Assembly (NCBI GenBank): GCA_937892735.1
Contig: CALBGL010000112.1
Coordinates: forward strand, 1-11,073
Direction: 5' to 3'
Source of the DNA: an uncultured Clostridia bacterium
GTDB lineage: Bacteria > Bacillota > Clostridia > Lachnospirales > Bianqueaceae
DNA: 11,073 bases
A model generated the notes under the pieces. It was not told the origin of the DNA, searched no databases, and saw only the letters and a program-made list of their open reading frames with translations. The translations under genes and the position numbers were made by a program. Positions 7,032-11,073 of the stretch are shown here, piece by piece. The stretch's first letter is position 1. Every line of letters starts with the position of its first letter.

Positions 7032-9670
7032 GGATGAAGCAGCTGCGTTGTACAGAGGAAGAATTGCGGAATATAAGAAGGATGAATCTACAGGTGGTGA
7101 CGGAAGACTCGCTGGGCTTTTCTAAATTACACCTAGTACAGGGCTGCTTATGGATGGAAACAGGAGAACAGGAGATGATACCCTGTTATGTACAGAACGG
7201 ACATTGTTTCTGGAAACGGAATCTGAAAGAGGGAAATGAGGAAACGGGCGTATTACGGCTATATGACCACGGATTCTATGGCGAAGGGATTGTACTGCGT
7301 GAAGGGAAGCCAGTAAAATTTCAAGTGGTTTCCACAAGTGCATATGCGATGAAAACGATTTATGAGGGAAAGGAAGTGGATTGCGGTACCTATAAAATGG
7401 GGTATGAAAAACAGGAAGGTCGATTTGTAGCGGTGGGAGAGTGGTGGATGCCCTATGAGGATGAAGCGGGGGAAATGCAGCAGGGAGAAGTGGCTTCTAC
7501 CGCGTCGCAGGATATTACGTATTATATAAACGAGCATAGACAGTTGGCAGGAAAGGTTCGATTTCCCGCATTGGCCCGGTATCAGTTTCCCTTTTTACAT
7601 CATTGTAAATGGGAAGAGGCAGAGTTTTGCTTTGATACATCTTTTCAGTCCATACAAGGAAGGTGTACTGCCGTCCAAAACGTAGAAAAAACCTATGTGC
7701 TGCATGGTGAGTTGGAGGCAGAAACACAGGAAAAGCTACGGCAGTTTCAGCAGCGAATCCAAGGGATGTCCATATCGAATCAAGTGAGAATATCACCCCA
7801 GGAATGCAGTGAATTAAATACGCTGTTGCAGCACAGTGTTTTGGATCTTTATAATCTGCCGCAACCGGAAGATTTGTCCCAAGTTCATCAGGAGTGTTTT
7901 CAGAAGATGATGAAGATGGTGGCTTGCGCAGCTTATAAAACCGGAAATGAAATTAAAGATTATATCGGCATAGCAGAACCGAAGGTTTGTGATGTCGGAG
8001 GAGATTTGACATGCGCGCAGGGAGAGCTGGCAAAAGCAAACAAAGACTTTCTGCTCAATGACCTTGGAATCGCGTATTTATCCTACGCGTATTCTCAGAA
8101 TGAACAGGAAAAGATTCATAAGCCAATCACAGACATTCCTCAGTATAATGAAAAGATTCGGTATTATATGCAGGGGAAGGATAAGGGTTGCATGTCGCAG
8201 ACCGAAGAGTACCAGAAAATTACGAATGTATTATACCGACAGATTTATATGGAAAATGTAGTAGGATTGGAATCGTATGTGGGGGAACAGGGGGAGCAGG
8301 ACTGGGCCAGACAACTATATGAATACTGTAATTCCCCTCAAATTCTGAATGGATTGATCCTGACCAATATGGTAGATCCTGAGAATACACGAATCAATCA
8401 TTTGTGTACGATGTTGGATGCATTGGATTCTTCTCCGCGGGTCACCTTGGAAATAGAGCCCGATCTGGACCATGTATCAGACACGGAAAAGCTCTTTTCT
8501 TTTAGCGTTGCGTTGCGCAAACAGGTGATGGATTTGACTTTTAAATATACAGTAAAGAATATTAAACTGCCGGATCCCAAGGATGCAGAGAGTGTTGATG
8601 CGTTCAATCAGACATTGGTGGCGTTTATGGAGATCTATTTTAAGAATTTGCAGGAGCAAACCTTTACAAACTGGACACCGGATATTTATAAAGAAGCATA
8701 TCAGGAACTGGAAGAAGCTGCCCAGGCATCGCAGTATGATACGGTCGAGAAGTATATAGCAAACATAGCTGATGTGGTGGCAGATACGACGGCGGCGATT
8801 CTGCAGCTGGAAAACCCGGATATGCCGACTGCTATCGTCAGTTTTTTTGACAGCCATCCCAAGGTGTCTCGGGCATTTTGCGCGGCCTTTTATATTACGG
8901 GGATCACTTCGCTCATCTTTGGCTTTCGCGAGTGGAACAAACTGGATACCAAGGAACGAACCGAACTGATTACAAGTACTTGTGCGATTGGATTGCAGGT
9001 TGTGAATGATCTTACATCGTGGAAGGCCTGCGGAGTCTTTCGGCAAGCCTATGGCAACCTTCAGGCGGCCAATTCGCAAATAACCCAGGTAGTCAATCAG
9101 GCGGATTTCACAAAGACTCTGGCCGGCTCAAAGGATCTGGATACGGCGCTCACCGATATGGGAGTGGATATGGCGAGGGTCACACAGGGAGAAAGAGACA
9201 TCATGGCGTCGGCCTCGAAATGGATGAAAATCAGTCGGATAGGAGCTACCGCGGCTAAAGTTGCTTCCTCACTTTTAATGGCCGTTACCCTTGGTTTTCA
9301 GATTTTTGAAACGGTAAAGGACTTTCAGACGGGACAACCAATAGCCGTAGAAGTGATGGATATCATACAGGATGTAGCGGGCGGAGTCTGTTTTCTGGTA
9401 GAGGCGGGCAGCGGCATCGCGGCACTATGCGGCGCGCAGGTATGCGCGGTTGTGCCGGTGGTAGGCTTGATTTTCGCGGTGGTCGGTATCATTGTCTCAA
9501 TTGTCTCGATATTTATCCATCGAAAGGAACCAGAGACGCCTGTGGAACGGTTTATTAAGAATCAATGCGTTCCTTTTGTGGAAAGGCAAACGCCTACACA
9601 GGAATGGCTGGATGAGCAGGAAAAAATCGCAGAACATCTATCCGGCGCACCAAAGATCTGTTTGGCGTAA
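7019..9670 (+). CDS. Large protein of unknown family with hydrophobic hairpin-like C-terminus
   Basis: An 883-residue protein I do not recognise. Residues 1 to about 230 look beta-rich, with alternating aromatic and charged strands. About 240-610 are predicted helical. The C-terminal third carries hydrophobic stretches at about 619-635, 746-764 and 785-833. The last, almost uncharged and rich in Gly, Ala, Val and Ile (AVVPVVGLIFAVVGIIVSI), is followed by basic HRKEP, TPVERFI and a charged end. That layout resembles the buried membrane-inserting hairpins of soluble pore-forming proteins, but no homology is claimed. There is no signal peptide and many Cys residues, so the protein is probably made soluble in the cytoplasm. 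ATG 7019 is chosen because GAGAGGAG ends 9 nt upstream. GTG 6974, ATG 7010 and ATG 7034 are alternatives. It overlaps the Hint gene by 13 nt, implying coupled translation and a shared task. Confidence 0.75.
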   Translation: MGELRMKQLRCTEEELRNIRRMNLQVVTEDSLGFSKLHLVQGCLWMETGEQEMIPCYVQNGHCFWKRNLKEGNEETGVLRLYDHGFYGEGIVLREGKPVKFQVVSTSAYAMKTIYEGKEVDCGTYKMGYEKQEGRFVAVGEWWMPYEDEAGEMQQGEVASTASQDITYYINEHRQLAGKVRFPALARYQFPFLHHCKWEEAEFCFDTSFQSIQGRCTAVQNVEKTYVLHGELEAETQEKLRQFQQRIQGMSISNQVRISPQECSELNTLLQHSVLDLYNLPQPEDLSQVHQECFQKMMKMVACAAYKTGNEIKDYIGIAEPKVCDVGGDLTCAQGELAKANKDFLLNDLGIAYLSYAYSQNEQEKIHKPITDIPQYNEKIRYYMQGKDKGCMSQTEEYQKITNVLYRQIYMENVVGLESYVGEQGEQDWARQLYEYCNSPQILNGLILTNMVDPENTRINHLCTMLDALDSSPRVTLEIEPDLDHVSDTEKLFSFSVALRKQVMDLTFKYTVKNIKLPDPKDAESVDAFNQTLVAFMEIYFKNLQEQTFTNWTPDIYKEAYQELEEAAQASQYDTVEKYIANIADVVADTTAAILQLENPDMPTAIVSFFDSHPKVSRAFCAAFYITGITSLIFGFREWNKLDTKERTELITSTCAIGLQVVNDLTSWKACGVFRQAYGNLQAANSQITQVVNQADFTKTLAGSKDLDTALTDMGVDMARVTQGERDIMASASKWMKISRIGATAAKVASSLLMAVTLGFQIFETVKDFQTGQPIAVEVMDIIQDVAGGVCFLVEAGSGIAALCGAQVCAVVPVVGLIFAVVGIIVSIVSIFIHRKEPETPVERFIKNQCVPFVERQTPTQEWLDEQEKIAEHLSGAPKICLA

Positions 9671-10119
9671 GGCGTGGTATAGTATTTTTAATTTTGATCA
9701 TTTTTCTGACTTAAACCCATGGAGGGCCTGAATACCCGAGATTTTATGGGGGTGCTTTCACAACCTAAAATGTTCGGATGGAGGAATATATTTTTAGTTT
9801 TATATAGAGAAAATTGTGGAATCTTAGTTCCAGTAGGATGGAGATCAATGTCAAAGTTCTGGAATCAGAATCTATAATTTTTTACATTGGTCCGTAATCG
9901 GTTTTCTGCCGGACAATCTCAATTTTAAACCGATAAAAAGTTCCTTGATTCTACGCTGTTTAGGGCAGAGAACCACTTTATGAATTTCTTATTCTGAATC
10001 TAAGGATTTCACTGGTTTAGCGTGCATGAAATCGGTTGAACCATAGGAAGGGATATATCAGGCTTTCGGAAAGAGGATGTAAGAGAATGAAAGCTGCTTT
10101 ATTAGGGAATATCATCTAG
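9671..10119. other. Intergenic stretch without a convincing gene
   Basis: About 450 bp of AT-rich DNA between the large protein and the terminator at 10120. It holds a possible 43-codon frame (9746-9877) without a good ribosome site, a small inverted repeat ATCGGTTT/AAACCGAT (9897-9904 and 9927-9934, 22-nt loop), several related GAATC-type words, and a 10-codon frame with a good ribosome site just before the terminator. No tRNA-like or known riboswitch pattern was recognised. It may be a long 3' untranslated region or remains of lost genes. Confidence 0.5.
10087..10119 (+). CDS. Possible micro-ORF (10 aa) abutting a terminator
   Basis: ATG 10087 is preceded at 9 nt by AAGAGGA (10071-10077), a good ribosome site. 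The frame encodes MKAALLGNII and its TAG ends at 10119, one base before the terminator stem. The decapeptide is hydrophobic with one Lys. It could be a signalling or leader peptide, the remnant of a deleted gene's start, or chance. A frame this short cannot be confirmed by sequence alone. Confidence 0.2.
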   Translation: MKAALLGNII

Positions 10120-10167
10120 AAAAAAGTCCACTGAATCTCAAGATAGAGATCATCAGTGGACTTTTTT
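10120..10167. terminator. Bidirectional intrinsic terminator between convergent genes
   Basis: A perfect 15-bp outer stem, AAAAAAGTCCACTGA (10120-10134) with TCAGTGGACTTTTTT (10153-10167), encloses an inner ATCTC/GAGAT pair (10135-10139 and 10146-10150). With an A tract on one side and a T tract on the other it can serve both strands. It lies between the + strand Hint operon and the minus-strand XRE gene. Confidence 0.88.
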
Positions 10168-10190
10168 ATGGTAGTCATAGGGAGCGCCGG

Positions 10191-10835
10191 TTATTTTTGG
10201 GTTCGCAGAAAATCTATAAATAGACGCACCTTCTGTTGTTCTTCGGAAGATAGAAATGCAAAATGATGGGGTAAAGTTTGGGGAAAATCGGATTCAGCCA
10301 TCAAAAGAGTTTCCATAGAGATTTGAAATAAATCCGTTATCCTCTGAAAAAGTTCGGGAGAAGGAAGTCTCTGCCCTGTTTCATAATGGGAATACGCTGC
10401 CGGCGTGACATGTAAAGTACGAGCGATCGCCGCTTGCGTCAATCCTAAACGCTTTCTGTATTTTTTCAACCGAGATGCGAAACATCGCGATGAAGGAAGC
10501 TGTGGTACGGGGGATGGATGCTGTTTTTGATAAACCAGAAAATGCAGATATTGCTGAACTTGAGAGAGTTGTTCACTGGAAAGTGTATTCAGAGAAGGGA
10601 GGAATGATGAAGGAGATTCGTATGTTTCAGAAAGTGGATGACCTAGAAGATAAGCCATGGAAACATGATAAAATTTAGCAAAACGATATAACATAAAGAT
10701 ATCCGGAACACGGCGACCATTCTCATAATGGGAACAGCATTGAGGAGATATGCCGAGGCGTGCAGCGACCTCTTTCTGTGATAGACCAGACCGATGCCGG
10801 AGGTTAAAAAGCTTGGAAGAACAAATTGATGACAT
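10191..10835 (-). CDS. Tandem-duplicated XRE-family transcriptional regulator
   Basis: A 214-residue DNA-binding protein with two complete HTH_3 (Cro/CI-type) domains. Unit 1 covers about 8-104: HTH at 9-64 with LSQKEVAARLGIS and SHYENGRRVP, then tail LSSEQLSQVQQYLHFL (85-100). Unit 2 covers about 122-214: HTH with LTQAAIARTLHVT and SHYETGQRLP, then tail LSSEEQQKVRLFIDFL (195-210). The whole unit is therefore duplicated, tail included, joined by a Pro/Ser-rich linker (about 105-121). The protein could act as a single-chain pseudo-dimer or bind two half-sites. ATG 10835 has AGGAT about 13 nt upstream, rather far, and no better in-frame start was found. The gene converges on the terminator at 10120-10167 and is divergent from a gene starting at 11024. 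It may repress itself and that neighbour. Its target is unknown; control of the Hint operon is only a possibility. Confidence 0.85.
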   Translation of the reverse strand: MSSICSSKLFNLRHRSGLSQKEVAARLGISPQCCSHYENGRRVPDIFMLYRFAKFYHVSMAYLLGHPLSETYESPSSFLPSLNTLSSEQLSQVQQYLHFLVYQKQHPSPVPQLPSSRCFASRLKKYRKRLGLTQAAIARTLHVTPAAYSHYETGQRLPSPELFQRITDLFQISMETLLMAESDFPQTLPHHFAFLSSEEQQKVRLFIDFLRTQK

Positions 10836-10871
10836 GTTTATACAATCATCCTTTCTTAAAATATAGAATAT

Positions 10872-10899
10872 AAAGGCCCAGGGAATGATCCTAGCCTTT
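10872..10899. promoter_or_regulatory. Imperfect palindrome upstream of XRE gene, possible operator
   Basis: AAAGGCCCAGG (10872-10882) pairs with CCTAGCCTTT (10890-10899) with one bulge around GAATGAT. It lies about 40 bp upstream of the XRE start codon, in the divergent intergenic region. XRE regulators often bind such inverted repeats near their own promoters. A weak hairpin terminator reading on the + strand is the alternative. Confidence 0.3.
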
Positions 10900-11023
10900 G
10901 TTGCCTATTGTACCAAATGAAATCAAAGAAAAGAGGAATAAAAGGGATCTATTTTTGGGAGAGACACAAGAGATAAAAGCAGACAAAGCAGTTGTATTTT
11001 TAATCCAGAAGGAGTATAGTAGT

Positions 11024-11073
11024 ATGAAAGAACTTGAGAGAAGGAGGAAGTGGTTAGGGAGAGGGGCTATCAT
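11024..11073 (+). CDS. Start of a new gene, truncated by window end
   Basis: ATG 11024 follows a strong ribosome site AGAAGGAG (11007-11014) at 9 nt. Only 16 full codons are visible: MKELERRRKWLGRGAI. The strongly basic start is compatible with a membrane or exported protein whose hydrophobic segment lies beyond the edge, but that cannot be seen. It is transcribed divergently from the XRE gene, with about 190 bp between the two starts. Product unknown. Confidence 0.5.
   Translation, partial: MKELERRRKWLGRGAI

Noticed and set aside
9746..9877. 43-codon frame with a hydrophobic, Trp-containing product
   Set aside because: There is no convincing ribosome site, no recognised family and no supporting context. 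It is kept only as a note within the intergenic entry.
9897..9934. Inverted repeat ATCGGTTT/AAACCGAT as terminator of the Hint operon
   Set aside because: The stem is only 8 bp with a 22-nt loop and the trailing AAAAAG is not a T tract. The perfect hairpin at 10120-10167 is a far better terminator.
10891..11073. Minus-strand 60-codon frame starting at the window edge
   Set aside because: It is low-complexity (Ser/Leu/Phe-rich), overlaps the strong + strand ribosome site and start at 11024, and covers the divergent promoter region. It is probably the complement of AG-rich DNA.

Overview
The window looks like chromosome from a low-GC Gram-positive bacterium of the Clostridia, most likely a gut Lachnospiraceae-type organism. 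This is inference. It rests on strong AGGAG-type ribosome binding sites, AT-rich intergenic DNA, intrinsic terminators with long A/T tracts, an IS66-type element, and an ATPase of the AAA_14/DUF4143 type common in these bacteria. No rRNA, tRNA or CRISPR array was seen.

Region 1 (1-3485, + strand) is the 3' end of a surface-polysaccharide operon. It holds a Wzx-type flippase cut by the window edge, a KdsB-like CMP-sugar cytidylyltransferase, and a two-domain protein with an N-terminal pyruvate-aldolase-type (HMGL/DRE-TIM) domain and a C-terminal Rossmann-like domain. Spacing is tight (2 and 23 nt). The set suggests synthesis of a 2-keto-3-deoxy (ulosonic) acid sugar, its activation with CMP, and export of the finished repeat unit. 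The region is visibly AT-richer than the rest, as is usual for exchanged capsule loci.

Region 2 (3486-5317) is scarred DNA. A 614-bp decayed IS66-family element, still flanked by an 8-bp target duplication, sits 2 nt after the aldolase stop codon and separates that gene from its apparent terminator (4133-4191). Next comes a DUF4143-type ATPase gene that has lost its 5' part, including the Walker A loop, followed by its own terminator.

Region 3 (5318-10167, + strand) is the most unusual part: a two-gene overlapping operon of proteins I cannot assign to a named system. The first (503 aa) has a Trp-rich, mostly helical N-terminal domain, a Hint (Hedgehog/intein-type) autoprocessing domain and a short helical tail. 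The second (883 aa) has a beta-rich N-terminal part, a long helical middle, and hydrophobic C-terminal segments resembling a membrane-inserting hairpin. Together they look like a candidate autoprocessed effector or pore-forming system. A roughly 450-bp stretch without a convincing gene follows, ending in a bidirectional terminator.

Region 4 (10168-11073) has a minus-strand XRE regulator built from two tandem copies of a whole HTH-plus-tail unit. It is convergent with the Hint operon and divergent from a gene that starts at 11024 and runs off the window.
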